Shown here: piece by piece, positions 45,854-54,769 of the stretch
How positions within the stretch are numbered: the first letter of the stretch is position 1
How the letters are laid out: the number at the start of each line of letters is the position of its first letter
Origin: Syntrophosphaera sp035450685
GTDB taxonomy: Bacteria > Cloacimonadota > Cloacimonadia > Cloacimonadales > Cloacimonadaceae
Direction: 5' to 3'
DNA length: 64,000 nucleotides
Assembly: GCA_035450685.1 (NCBI GenBank)
Contig: DAOTNF010000008.1
Location: 28,111-92,110, forward strand
Notes under the pieces: generated by a model
The model's input: the letters and a program-made list of their open reading frames with translations, nothing else
Told to the model about the DNA's origin: nothing
Database searches by the model: none
Program-made: the position numbers and the translations under genes

Positions 45854-47224
45854 CTATATGGCCAATATGCGTTTGATTAGGGATGAACAAATATCCCGTG
45901 ACTGCTCTTCGGAAGGACTCTCCACGTAAATGCGGATAATGGGTTCGGTTCCGCTTTTTCGGATGTGGATCCAATGGTCATTGCCGACAGCCTTGATCCC
46001 GTCGCGGCGATCCAGTTCATAACCAGTCAACAATTCTGGGATCGCTTCCATCACGGTATCCATCTTGGCAGGCTCCAACTCGAGTTTGTCTTTGGCGAAG
46101 TAGTATTTTGGCAATTCATCCACAATCTGGCTGACAGTTTTTCCGCTTTCCGCCAACAAACCCAAAATCAGCGCCATGCCGGAGAGGGCGTCCCTTGTAT
46201 AGTTCACTGGCGGGCAGATTATTCCGCCGTTTCCTTCTCCCCCGATGGGGCTGTCGATCTCTTGCATCAGCTTGCCAACGTTGATCTCTCCGACTTTGGC
46301 GCGGTGCACTTTCACGCCAAATCTTTGGGCAACATGGTCAGAAAGCATTGAAGTGGAAAGATTGACCACGATATCGCCCTTGTTTTTGGGAAGCACATAC
46401 AGCTCAGCCAGAACGACTGAATACTCTTCCCCGATGCAGCTACCAAGCTCGCTGACAATGGAAAGCCTGTCCACATCGGGGTCTGTGGCAAAACCGATGT
46501 CAGCCTTATGGATCCTGACTGCTTCTTCCAACTGTGTAAGGTTCTGATTCAAAGGCTCGGCAGGATGGGCAAACACGCCGGTGGGGGCGGAGTTAATCTC
46601 TATCACTTCGCATCCAAGCCGCTCAAGAAGTAGGGGAGAGGCCATGCCACCCGCGCCGTTTACAGAATCCAAAACCACCCTGAAACGCTTGGAACGGATT
46701 CTTCCCAGATCGAGATAGCCAATCTCCAAAACCTTGTTGATATGATAGGAAATAGCGGCGCTGTCGTGCACCAGCGTGCCTACTTTCTGCCAGTCCACCC
46801 AGGTTATCGGATCGTTGACGGAAGCCAGGAATTGCGCCGCTTTGGCAGCGCTGAGGAACATCCCATCGCCATCAACGAACTTCATGGCGTTCCATTCCGG
46901 CGGATTGTGGGAAGCTGTGATGGCAATCCCGCCTTGGGCGGAGTGTTTTTTTACGTTGAGCAAAACCGTAGGGGTTGGCACAATACCGATTTCGACAACG
47001 TCACAACCGACCGAAAGCAGGGCGCTTACCACTGTGGAAAGCATGGCGGGGCCAGTAGTGCGGGAATCCCTTCCCACCACGATCTTTGGCTTGGGGCTGG
47101 GGTTCAGGGAATTAGCTTTGATATACTCGCCGAATCGCGCTGCATAACGCAGAACGATTTCGGGGTTCAGGGAGTCCGCGAAGACGCCCCGAACCCCGCT
47201 AACGCCGGTCATTAGTTTACTCAT
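45854..47224 (-). CDS. glmM: Phosphoglucosamine/phosphomannomutase family protein
   Basis: 456 residues of the alpha-D-phosphohexomutase family. The phosphoserine loop is ITASHNPPEWNAMKF (about 100), the metal loop FATDPDVDRLSIV (about 238), the sugar loop GGEGNGGIICPPVNYTRDAL (about 318) and the phosphate-binding HIRKSGTEPIIRIYVES near the end. It moves phosphate between C6 and C1 of glucosamine or mannose, feeding UDP-GlcNAc or GDP-mannose synthesis. The ending SGTEPIIRIY and length fit GlmM, but a mannomutase role cannot be excluded. Last gene of the leftward operon, five bases after the PpiD-like gene. Confidence 0.8.
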   Translation of the reverse strand: MSKLMTGVSGVRGVFADSLNPEIVLRYAARFGEYIKANSLNPSPKPKIVVGRDSRTTGPAMLSTVVSALLSVGCDVVEIGIVPTPTVLLNVKKHSAQGGIAITASHNPPEWNAMKFVDGDGMFLSAAKAAQFLASVNDPITWVDWQKVGTLVHDSAAISYHINKVLEIGYLDLGRIRSKRFRVVLDSVNGAGGMASPLLLERLGCEVIEINSAPTGVFAHPAEPLNQNLTQLEEAVRIHKADIGFATDPDVDRLSIVSELGSCIGEEYSVVLAELYVLPKNKGDIVVNLSTSMLSDHVAQRFGVKVHRAKVGEINVGKLMQEIDSPIGGEGNGGIICPPVNYTRDALSGMALILGLLAESGKTVSQIVDELPKYYFAKDKLELEPAKMDTVMEAIPELLTGYELDRRDGIKAVGNDHWIHIRKSGTEPIIRIYVESPSEEQSRDICSSLIKRILAI

Positions 47225-47229
47225 CGCAG

Positions 47230-49038
47230 TTAATAACCGTATTTATCACGATTGTCAATGATCTTGGCATTCTTGCGGATATCCTGATACCAGCGATTGA
47301 AAGCGGCTTCTTCCAGGCGGTCGCGGATTTCCTGTTGTTTGTTTTTATCCTTGGCAAACGCGGCAAAATCAGGTTTTACGCGTTCCTCAGCGTAGATGAT
47401 GAAGTGTCCTTCCTTGGTTTCCACCAAGCCGGAGTATTGGCCTTGGTTGAGAGCCAGGGCTGCTTTGGAAAACTCGGGCAGTGTCGCGTTCACGGTTGGA
47501 ATGTAGGATTTTTCTTTATGTCCCTTGAGATCTACGATCTTCCAACCTGCGGCTTCGGCTGCCTTGAAATAGGATTCCCGGGGTGTGTTTTTGGCAAAAG
47601 CCTCCGCTTTGCTTTTCAATTGGGCTATTTTCTTCTGCCTTTCAAGGTCGTATTTGATGCGGAGTTTGACTGTTTCAAAATCCTCATAATACACTTTTTT
47701 GTTTTCCACGACCTGAGCCACGATCAAGCGTCCCTGCTGGTCTTTGAAGATGTCGGACACTTTGCCGGCTCTTTTGGTTTTCATAAATTTATAGAGACCG
47801 GGCAGTTGGCCTATGCCATCCATAGCCTCTCTGTCGTGGGCAAGCCAATTGCTGGACACCACTTCCAGTTTCAAGGCTTCCGCAGCTTTGTCGATGCCTT
47901 TTTTCTTAATCAGCTTTTGCGCTTGTTCGGCTTTGTCATGCAAGTCATTTTTAGTGCGCTCAGAGGCATCCACTTTTAACAGGATATGGCTGGCAGCGAT
48001 TTTAGGTTCGGCAGGATTGGTGGTGAGGATTGAGTCGCAGCGGATGATATGCCAGCCGAAATCGGTTCTGATCGGTTTGGAAATTTCGCCTCGTTTGAGT
48101 GCGAAAGCGGCTTTTTCAAATTCCGGCACCATCTGGCCTTTGCCAAACGAGCCCAGAGAGCCGCCGTTGCGCGCGGAACCGGGATCCTCGGAATACATGT
48201 CCGCAAGCAGGGCAAAGCTGGATTCGGGTTTGATGGCCTGGTTGTAGATATTGTCAACTTCCAGCTTTATATCGTTGTAGTCCTCTTCCGAAGGTGTTAC
48301 AGGGATGGCTACGTATTTGATTTTGGAAGCCGGACCTTTTTTGAATTCGCTTTCTTTCTTGGCTTCATACTCTTTTTTGATCTCCGCGTCGCTCACTGCA
48401 ACACTGTCTGCAAGATGGTAATCGAACCAAATCGCCTTTCCCGTGATGCTGTTGGTGTCTTTGGCATATTCAGCTTTCAGGCTGTCGGCGGTGATATTGG
48501 CCTGTTTCTTGATCTTATCCTGCAAGGTCTTGCGGGGCAGATACACAGACATGTATTCATACATTTGCTGGCGAAACTCGGGAATATTGTTGAGAGCGGT
48601 TACATACTTCGATCTGTCGAAGCGGCCATTGGTTTGCAGGTCTGGTATTTGCAAAACTTCCTGCGGAGGATCGTTCAGGATTGCGGTCTTGATATCGCTT
48701 TCCTTGATCTTGATCTTGTTCTTTTTGATCTGCTGATCCCACAAGATAGTGTTTACGAGCTCTTCCCAAGCGGAATACTCAATGTTTTTGCGCATGTTGT
48801 CGTCGATGGGCTGACCCTGTTGCTGATAACGGGTTGTGATTTCCTGGATCTTTTGCTGGTACATCTTTGGAGTGATCTTAGTACCGTTCACTTTGCCCAG
48901 GAACTGGCCGCTGAACAGGGTTCCATCCAGCAAACTGCGGATTCCAAAGTATCCGCCGGTGCCCGCCAGGCTCAAAATGAAAGCCGCGGCAACCACATAA
49001 ACTATTACTTTTTGTCTCTTTCTCAGTTGATCGAGCAT
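47230..49038 (-). CDS. Membrane-anchored PpiD/SurA-like peptidyl-prolyl isomerase
   Basis: 602 residues. One N-terminal transmembrane anchor (VIVYVVAAAFILSLAGTGGYFG, read as two parts around residue 22), then a SurA_N-type chaperone domain (about 45-190: GKVNGTKITPKMYQQKIQEI). A parvulin domain sits at about 255-345 (SSFALLADMYSEDPGSARNG, GSLGSFGKGQMVPEFEKAAF, TDFGWHIIRCD), with a second degenerate parvulin-like region at about 350-560. It should help outer-membrane proteins fold in the periplasm, which fits its place next to LptF/LptG. Lies in the nitrilase-ligA-lptFG operon. Confidence 0.85.
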   Translation of the reverse strand: MLDQLRKRQKVIVYVVAAAFILSLAGTGGYFGIRSLLDGTLFSGQFLGKVNGTKITPKMYQQKIQEITTRYQQQGQPIDDNMRKNIEYSAWEELVNTILWDQQIKKNKIKIKESDIKTAILNDPPQEVLQIPDLQTNGRFDRSKYVTALNNIPEFRQQMYEYMSVYLPRKTLQDKIKKQANITADSLKAEYAKDTNSITGKAIWFDYHLADSVAVSDAEIKKEYEAKKESEFKKGPASKIKYVAIPVTPSEEDYNDIKLEVDNIYNQAIKPESSFALLADMYSEDPGSARNGGSLGSFGKGQMVPEFEKAAFALKRGEISKPIRTDFGWHIIRCDSILTTNPAEPKIAASHILLKVDASERTKNDLHDKAEQAQKLIKKKGIDKAAEALKLEVVSSNWLAHDREAMDGIGQLPGLYKFMKTKRAGKVSDIFKDQQGRLIVAQVVENKKVYYEDFETVKLRIKYDLERQKKIAQLKSKAEAFAKNTPRESYFKAAEAAGWKIVDLKGHKEKSYIPTVNATLPEFSKAALALNQGQYSGLVETKEGHFIIYAEERVKPDFAAFAKDKNKQQEIRDRLEEAAFNRWYQDIRKNAKIIDNRDKYGY

Positions 49039-49129
49039 TTATCTCCTCCCATGCTGGGTAAAATTTCGTTTAAGAAATGCCAATATTTTTCAAGCTCTAT
49101 TTAGTTCAAGCTTTTTTTATCGGCAGGCT

Positions 49130-50218
49130 TTATATCTCCGCCCTGCGGAGGAACTCCAGACCCAACAGCGTGAATATTATATTGGGTGCCCAGGCTGCCC
49201 AGACCGGCGGCATCATCCCGTTGTAGCCAAGGCTTTGTATGATTCTCACCACAATGAGATAGATGAAGCAAACCACCAATCCCAGAAGAAAAACAAGCCC
49301 CCGGCCTTTGGAACGAATGTTTGAAGTGGCGATCGGAATGAAGAAAAAGATCACTATCAGGTTGGTGAGAGGGAAAGAGAGCTTCATGTGCAGGTCCACA
49401 ATCTCTTTGTTGGCCTTCTCGCCCATTTTCTCCAGCCGGCCAATGTAATCCCTCAACTCAAAGAAATTGAGGGACAGGGTTTTCTTTGTGATGCGAACAA
49501 AGTCCTTTGGCTCCACATCCAGCAAAGGTAACTGGGTGGAGCTGTAAAACTGGTGGTAAGTCTGTTTGCCTTTGGCGAAGCGTCTTACCTCACAGTCCTG
49601 GATGGTCCATTTGTCGTTTTCCCAGACCGCGGCTGAAGCTGTCACGTGTTCAACCACTTCCTTGTTGTCCGGACTGAGCCGGGTAAGGTCAATTACGCGC
49701 AGGGTGTTTTGATAACCGTCAAAGAAACCAAAGTAATAGAAATCGTTCTTCTGTCCCTGGTAATGGACTCTTGCCTTGAGCATCTGGTCTTCAGGCTGTT
49801 CGCCTTTTATCTTAACATTGTAAACGTAGCTTTTGGCAGATTCGGCCTTGGGCAGCAGGTATTCTCCCATCAAGGCAATGGCCGCGCTGATAAGCAAGCC
49901 AATAACAAACAAGGGCAGCATCGCCCTTTTGATGCTGACCCCGGCGGCACGGATGGCAACGCTTTCGTTGTGCTTGGACAGGGAGTTCATCATGAACAGA
50001 CCGGTCAGCAGAACCGTAACTGGCGAAGTGAGCACTATCAGATATGGAAGCCGCAGCAAATAGTAAAGCGCAGCCAGCTTAACTGTCGCGCCCGATCTGA
50101 TCAGGCGGGGAAGATTGTCAATCACGTCTATGACAATAAAAACAACTGCGAAGCTCAGGAAAATGATCAGATAGGTTTTGAGAAACTCCCTGGTGATGTA
50201 GCGGTCAAGTATTCTCAT
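49130..50218 (-). CDS. lptG: LPS export permease, YjgP/YjgQ family (LptG-like)
   Basis: 362 residues with three N-terminal and three C-terminal transmembrane segments around a periplasmic beta-jellyroll (about 100-265). Starts MRILDRYITREFLKTYLIIF, then SPVTVLLTGLFMMNSLSKHNE and the C-terminal NLIVIFFFIPIATSNIRSKG. Works with LptB in extracting LPS or another lipid from the inner membrane; its presence argues for an outer membrane. Seven bases after its paralogue. Which of the two is F and which is G is set here by gene order only. Confidence 0.85.
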   Translation of the reverse strand: MRILDRYITREFLKTYLIIFLSFAVVFIVIDVIDNLPRLIRSGATVKLAALYYLLRLPYLIVLTSPVTVLLTGLFMMNSLSKHNESVAIRAAGVSIKRAMLPLFVIGLLISAAIALMGEYLLPKAESAKSYVYNVKIKGEQPEDQMLKARVHYQGQKNDFYYFGFFDGYQNTLRVIDLTRLSPDNKEVVEHVTASAAVWENDKWTIQDCEVRRFAKGKQTYHQFYSSTQLPLLDVEPKDFVRITKKTLSLNFFELRDYIGRLEKMGEKANKEIVDLHMKLSFPLTNLIVIFFFIPIATSNIRSKGRGLVFLLGLVVCFIYLIVVRIIQSLGYNGMMPPVWAAWAPNIIFTLLGLEFLRRAEI

Positions 50219-50225
50219 GCTGCCT

Positions 50226-51554
50226 CTAATGGATCAACTCATCGGGAGCGCTGCCCTTCCTGAGTTTAAGATGAGAAAGGCGCCAACGCAACAGGTGAAG
50301 GTTTATCAGTTGCTTTTCATGGATGGACAGGTAGATCAGCACCAAAGCCAGAATCAGGAAAACAATGTTGGAAATCCACATGGATACAAAGGGACTCATC
50401 AAGCCTCTGTCCGCGAGTTGTTCTCCTCCCGTGAGCGCAATGTAGTAGATCAGGAAAATAACAGAAGATACCGAAAAAGCCATCCCTATGCCACTGGTGC
50501 GGGTCATTAATCCAAGCGGTATGCCGATCAATACAAAGATTATGATTGCGGCTGAGAGGGCGAATTTCTTGTGATATTCAACCTGCAGTGCGCGCAAGTT
50601 CTCATATAATTCGCTTTGACGGTCGGTTGCCATCTTCAACATCATGCCCAGGCGTCGTTTTTCCACTTTGTTCTCGTAGGATGGGGCAGAGGAGGATAGC
50701 TTATCCAACCTGTCTTGCAGGGAGGAGATTTCGCGTGCCTTGCCATCCATCTCTTGCTTCTTGTCTTGGATGGAGGACACAAGCTGATTGTATGTCATCT
50801 CGCGGTCAGATCTGAAGCTTCCCTGGGTATAATCCATGTTTACGGCGAGATTGCGGATATTGACCGTGAAGCTGTTGAAAGTCCGCAACTGGTATTTCCC
50901 GCTTTCTTTTTCGTTTCGTTCGTGCATTTCGCCATCATGCAACACGATCTGCAGGCTGTTGCCATTGTCTTTTTGCAACACTTTGCCGCTTTTTGCCATT
51001 ATGATGCGGGGATACTTTGTCTGGCTGCGGTCATAGATCAGCACATCGCGCAATTCATTATCCTTGTTCTCTTTGGCGAATACCGTGTAATCCATGACTG
51101 TCGTGAAATCATTGGCTTTGATGCTGGTCATGGGCTTGTAATAAGCAATCTTGACAGTTAGATTCTTCAGTTTATGGTTCGTTTCAGGCAGGAAAAAGTG
51201 ATTGAAGTATATCATCAGGCCTGTCAGCAGCAAAGCTACAACCATCAGCGGGGTCAGCATGCTGTATATATTGATGCCGCTGGACTTCATGGCGATGGTT
51301 TCCCTGTCCACTGTCATCCTGCCAAAGGCAAGAATCGTCGCCACAAGAACTGCCATGGGTATCGATAAAGCCAGCATGTAGGGCAGGGACAGGCTAAACA
51401 ACTGCAGGACGATTGAAGCGGGCAGTTTTTTCTCTATGATAAGGTTCAGCAAATCTATGACCCTGTCAATCAGCAGCACAAATGTAACCACCAGCAAAGA
51501 CAAGATGAACGGCACTATATGTTCTTTCAAGATGTAGCGTGAAAGGATCTTCAT
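50226..51554 (-). CDS. lptF: LPS export permease, YjgP/YjgQ family (LptF-like)
   Basis: 442 residues from ATG 51554 (MKILSRYILKEHIVPFILSL); a GTG two codons upstream overlaps the ligA stop and is the alternative start. Same fold as the neighbouring permease, with SIPMAVLVATILAFGRMTVDRE in the first membrane bundle. It differs by a long charged coiled-coil insertion in the periplasmic part (about 265-325: QLVSSIQDKKQEMDGKAREI, SLQDRLDKL). The coiled coil makes this copy longer than E. coli LptF (about 366). Confidence 0.85.
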   Translation of the reverse strand: MKILSRYILKEHIVPFILSLLVVTFVLLIDRVIDLLNLIIEKKLPASIVLQLFSLSLPYMLALSIPMAVLVATILAFGRMTVDRETIAMKSSGINIYSMLTPLMVVALLLTGLMIYFNHFFLPETNHKLKNLTVKIAYYKPMTSIKANDFTTVMDYTVFAKENKDNELRDVLIYDRSQTKYPRIIMAKSGKVLQKDNGNSLQIVLHDGEMHERNEKESGKYQLRTFNSFTVNIRNLAVNMDYTQGSFRSDREMTYNQLVSSIQDKKQEMDGKAREISSLQDRLDKLSSSAPSYENKVEKRRLGMMLKMATDRQSELYENLRALQVEYHKKFALSAAIIIFVLIGIPLGLMTRTSGIGMAFSVSSVIFLIYYIALTGGEQLADRGLMSPFVSMWISNIVFLILALVLIYLSIHEKQLINLHLLRWRLSHLKLRKGSAPDELIH

Positions 51555-51556
51555 CG

Positions 51557-53545
51557 TCACATACCCATCATTTGCATGGCTTCTTCTTCGCTGATGATCT
51601 TTACCGAGCCGAGTTTTGTCGCTTTGTCCAGCTTGGAGCCTGGCTTGTTTCCGACAATCAGATAGTCAAGCGAGGATCCCACGGAACTGATGATCTTGCC
51701 TCCATGGCTCATCAGCAGGTCTTCCATCTCTTTACGGGAGTAGGATTCCAAAGTTCCAGTGATAAGGAAGGTTTTACCATTAAGCAAGTCGGATCGCTTT
51801 TCCGCGGAATAGGTAAGATTCAAACCATGTGACCTGAGCAGATTGAGCAGGCTGATGTTTTCCGGTACTTCAAACCAGGCTCTGATGGCTTGGGCGATTT
51901 TCTCACCCACTTCCTTGACCTTGACCAACTCATCGACATCCGCGGCTCCCAGCGCGTCCATACTGGTAAAATACTCCGCCAGGTTTCTGGCCGTGATGCT
52001 CCCGACATAGCGAATGCCCAAAGCGAATAGCACCCTGTCGAAACCCCGTTTTTTTGAGTCTTCGATCGCGAGCTTCAGATTTTGGGCGCTCTTGCGTCCG
52101 AGGCGATCGAGTTGAGCCAGTTTATCGTAGTCCAAGTTGTAGATATCGGCAATTCCTGATATCATGCCTTCCTTTAAGAGCCTGTTGATCAGGCTTTCGC
52201 CCAGGCCGCTGATATCCATTGCGTCTCTGGAGGCGAAATGCTCCACCCGTTTATGCAGTTGGGCGGGGCATTGTGAGTTGGAGCAGTAATGGATTGATCC
52301 TTCCTCATCTTTCACCAGATGGCTGCCGCAAGCGGGGCAACTTTTGGGGAATTCCACTTCGATGGATTCCGCAGGCCTGTTTTCCGAAACCACCCCCAGA
52401 ATCTTGGGAATGATCTCGCCTGACTTGATCAACTGTACTGTGTCACCCAGATGCAGATCCAGTCTCTTGATCTCATCTTCATTGTGCAAGGTAGCCCTGG
52501 ATACTGTGCTGCCGGAGATGTACACAGGTTCCAGGATGGCGACGGGGGTTACCGCGCCTGTCCGTCCCACCTGAAACTGTACCTCAAGCAAGCGGGTCTC
52601 TTTTTCTTCGGGTTTAAACTTGTAGGCGATTGCCCACTGGGGGCTCTTGGCGGTAAATCCAAGCTGCTTTTGGGTGGCAAAATCATCCACTTTGACCACT
52701 ATGCCGTCTATTTCATAGGGGAGGCTGTAGCGGTTGTTTTCCCAGTAATCGCAATATTCCTGAACCTCGGAGTATGAGTTGCAGACCTTGTGGTTTTGCG
52801 AAACCGGGAATCCTTTGGAAGTCAGCCAGTTCAACAAACCAGATTGAGTGTTCACGGCAAGGTTTTCCGCCCACCCGACAGTATAAAAGATAGCGTTCAG
52901 GCGGCGTTCCCTGACCAACTCCGGATTCTTTAGTTTGATCGACCCGGCGGCAGCGTTTCGGGGATTGGCAAAGGGTTTCTCCTCGTTGGCAAGCCGTTCA
53001 TCGTTGAGGGCAACAAATTCGTCGCTGGGTATATAAATCTCGCCCCGCACTTCGATGGGGTGGATGTGATTGATTTCCTTGGGGACAGATGGAAGCGTCA
53101 GAACATTGGCGGTGACTCGCTCTCCTTTGATGCCGTCCCCCCGCGTGGTGGCATAGTTCAGTTTGCCATTCTGGTAGAAGATGTTAATGGAAAAGCCGTC
53201 TATCTTCAATTCAACGCAGACCCGCGGCTCAGCGCTAAGCTCCTGGCTCATTTTATTCCAATACTGCTCCAGTTCCCTTGGGGAATAAACATTGTCCAGG
53301 CTGTACATTCGCTGCTTGTGGGGTATCGTGTCCGATTGCGGGGTCAGGTCGCTGCCAACCTTATCCAGAGGCGATTCTGACCGTTCTTCCTCGCTGAGCT
53401 GTGCCTCCAAGGCTTTGAGCCGTTGTGCCAGCTTATCGTACTCATAATCAGAAATCAGAGGATTTGCCAGTTCATAATAGAGAACATTGTGGCGCTCGAT
53501 TTCCTTGCGCAAGATTTCTATCTCGTGCTTCAAAGCTTCATTCAT
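51557..53545 (-). CDS. ligA: NAD-dependent DNA ligase
   Basis: 662 residues, the family's normal length. Ia domain (YYELANPLISDYEYDKLAQR), nucleotidyltransferase with the adenylated Lys in CVELKIDGFSINIFY and TRGDGIKGERVTANV. OB fold; Zn finger CPACGSHLVKDEEGSIHYC with SNSQCPAQ; helix-hairpin-helix repeats (ALGIRYVGSITARNLAEYF); and a C-terminal BRCT domain (LNGKTFLITGTLESYSRKEM). Seals nicks in replication and repair. The start overlaps the nitrilase stop by four bases. Confidence 0.96.
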   Translation of the reverse strand: MNEALKHEIEILRKEIERHNVLYYELANPLISDYEYDKLAQRLKALEAQLSEEERSESPLDKVGSDLTPQSDTIPHKQRMYSLDNVYSPRELEQYWNKMSQELSAEPRVCVELKIDGFSINIFYQNGKLNYATTRGDGIKGERVTANVLTLPSVPKEINHIHPIEVRGEIYIPSDEFVALNDERLANEEKPFANPRNAAAGSIKLKNPELVRERRLNAIFYTVGWAENLAVNTQSGLLNWLTSKGFPVSQNHKVCNSYSEVQEYCDYWENNRYSLPYEIDGIVVKVDDFATQKQLGFTAKSPQWAIAYKFKPEEKETRLLEVQFQVGRTGAVTPVAILEPVYISGSTVSRATLHNEDEIKRLDLHLGDTVQLIKSGEIIPKILGVVSENRPAESIEVEFPKSCPACGSHLVKDEEGSIHYCSNSQCPAQLHKRVEHFASRDAMDISGLGESLINRLLKEGMISGIADIYNLDYDKLAQLDRLGRKSAQNLKLAIEDSKKRGFDRVLFALGIRYVGSITARNLAEYFTSMDALGAADVDELVKVKEVGEKIAQAIRAWFEVPENISLLNLLRSHGLNLTYSAEKRSDLLNGKTFLITGTLESYSRKEMEDLLMSHGGKIISSVGSSLDYLIVGNKPGSKLDKATKLGSVKIISEEEAMQMMGM

Positions 53546-54339
53546 AGCTCGTAAAACTCAGGCCTTCTGTCAGCAAAAGCATCATTGTTTGCTGTGATAC
53601 TCTTATCACATGCCAGATCGGGGTTAATTGTACATGTATGGACAGCGATCTCATTTTCTGTCATCCTGCACAGTATCTCGCCCTTGGTGCCCAGTATCTG
53701 GCTTTGTCCGGTAAAGCTGAGAGTGACGCCGGCAGTGGTTTCCGAACCAATCCGGTTGGATGTAATGGAAAAAACCCTGTTTTCCAGGGAACGCAGTAGC
53801 ATGGATTGCTGACACCAGGGCAAGACCAGGTTCGACGGGTGGCATAATATCTGCGCGCCTTTCATGGCAAGGGTTCTGGCGGCTTCCGGAAACTGCCAGT
53901 CAAAACAGATCATCATACCGATTTTGACCCCACCCTTCGCTGTGAAGACATTTAAGCCTGTATCGCCAAGCGTAAAAAACAGCTTTTCGCGGTCGAAGAG
54001 ATGTGTTTTGCGATACAGATGATGGCTGCCATCTGGGTTGATCAGGGCGCAGGAATTGTATAGCGTATCACCGGACAGTTCCGAAAAGCCATAGACGATA
54101 CTCATTTGCCTGTTAAACGCTATTTCGCTGAAAGTCTCGACTGCTTCGCCGGAAGGGAATTCTTCACTGACTTTGACCAATGCTTCCCGGCTGGGGAAGA
54201 GGTATCCTGTCGTGCAAAGTTCCGGCAAAACCACCAGATCAGTATCCAGCTCACAGAGCATCTCTCTGAGCATGGCCAGGTTTTTCTGCTTGTCCAGTAG
54301 CTTCGGTTCATATTGGAGCACAGATACTCTATAATCCAT
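53542..54339 (-). CDS. Carbon-nitrogen hydrolase (nitrilase superfamily)
   Basis: 265 residues from ATG 54339, which lies nine bases after AAGGAG; a TTG at 54348 is in the same frame. Catalytic triad visible: Glu in VVLPELCTTGYLF, Lys in YRKTHLFDREK and Cys in KIGMMICFDWQFPEAARTLA. Most likely an omega-amidase or a related amidase that hydrolyses a C-N bond of a small amide. First gene of the long leftward operon through ligA, lptFG and ppiD to the phosphohexomutase. Confidence 0.85.
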   Translation of the reverse strand: MDYRVSVLQYEPKLLDKQKNLAMLREMLCELDTDLVVLPELCTTGYLFPSREALVKVSEEFPSGEAVETFSEIAFNRQMSIVYGFSELSGDTLYNSCALINPDGSHHLYRKTHLFDREKLFFTLGDTGLNVFTAKGGVKIGMMICFDWQFPEAARTLAMKGAQILCHPSNLVLPWCQQSMLLRSLENRVFSITSNRIGSETTAGVTLSFTGQSQILGTKGEILCRMTENEIAVHTCTINPDLACDKSITANNDAFADRRPEFYEL

Positions 54340-54769
54340 GGAATTCAACTCCTTGTATTAGTTTTTCAAAACACTTTCTCGTGCCAGCGCTTGCCGTTTG
54401 GATGAGCGGAGCCAAAACTGCGGGCAAATTGTATTATATCTTGACGCAGATTCATTGGCAGCATGCTGGCTGTTCATCCTATGGCTAAAGCTTTTGTTTT
54501 TCTCACTTTCCTTGGCAGGCATGATAAAGTCAAGTCCTTTCTTAGTGCGGGCGTATCCGGAAGCGTTCGAAGGACTCAAAGCCATCCGGGTTACGAAAAT
54601 GGCTTTGGAAGCTGGCAATGTCACAGATGAACGGCGAAACGAATCGATCAATGCAAACAGCAACTATTTTTTCATTGACGGTATTCTCAATTCCTGACCA
54701 ATGGTATCCGGTATCAGCTTTGGTTATACCGATTTTTCGTATGCAAATATTAACCACGAGGAAAGGAAC
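54340..54769. other. Divergent intergenic region
   Basis: 430 bases between the nitrilase and aminotransferase genes, presumably carrying both promoters. I see no confident promoter, repeat or RNA. Open frames of up to about 100 codons on both strands are present, without a ribosome site or family resemblance, and were not called. Confidence 0.4.

Noticed and set aside
54398..54697. A 99-codon frame upstream of the aminotransferase gene
   Set aside because: No ribosome site, no recognisable family, and an overlapping frame of similar length on the other strand.
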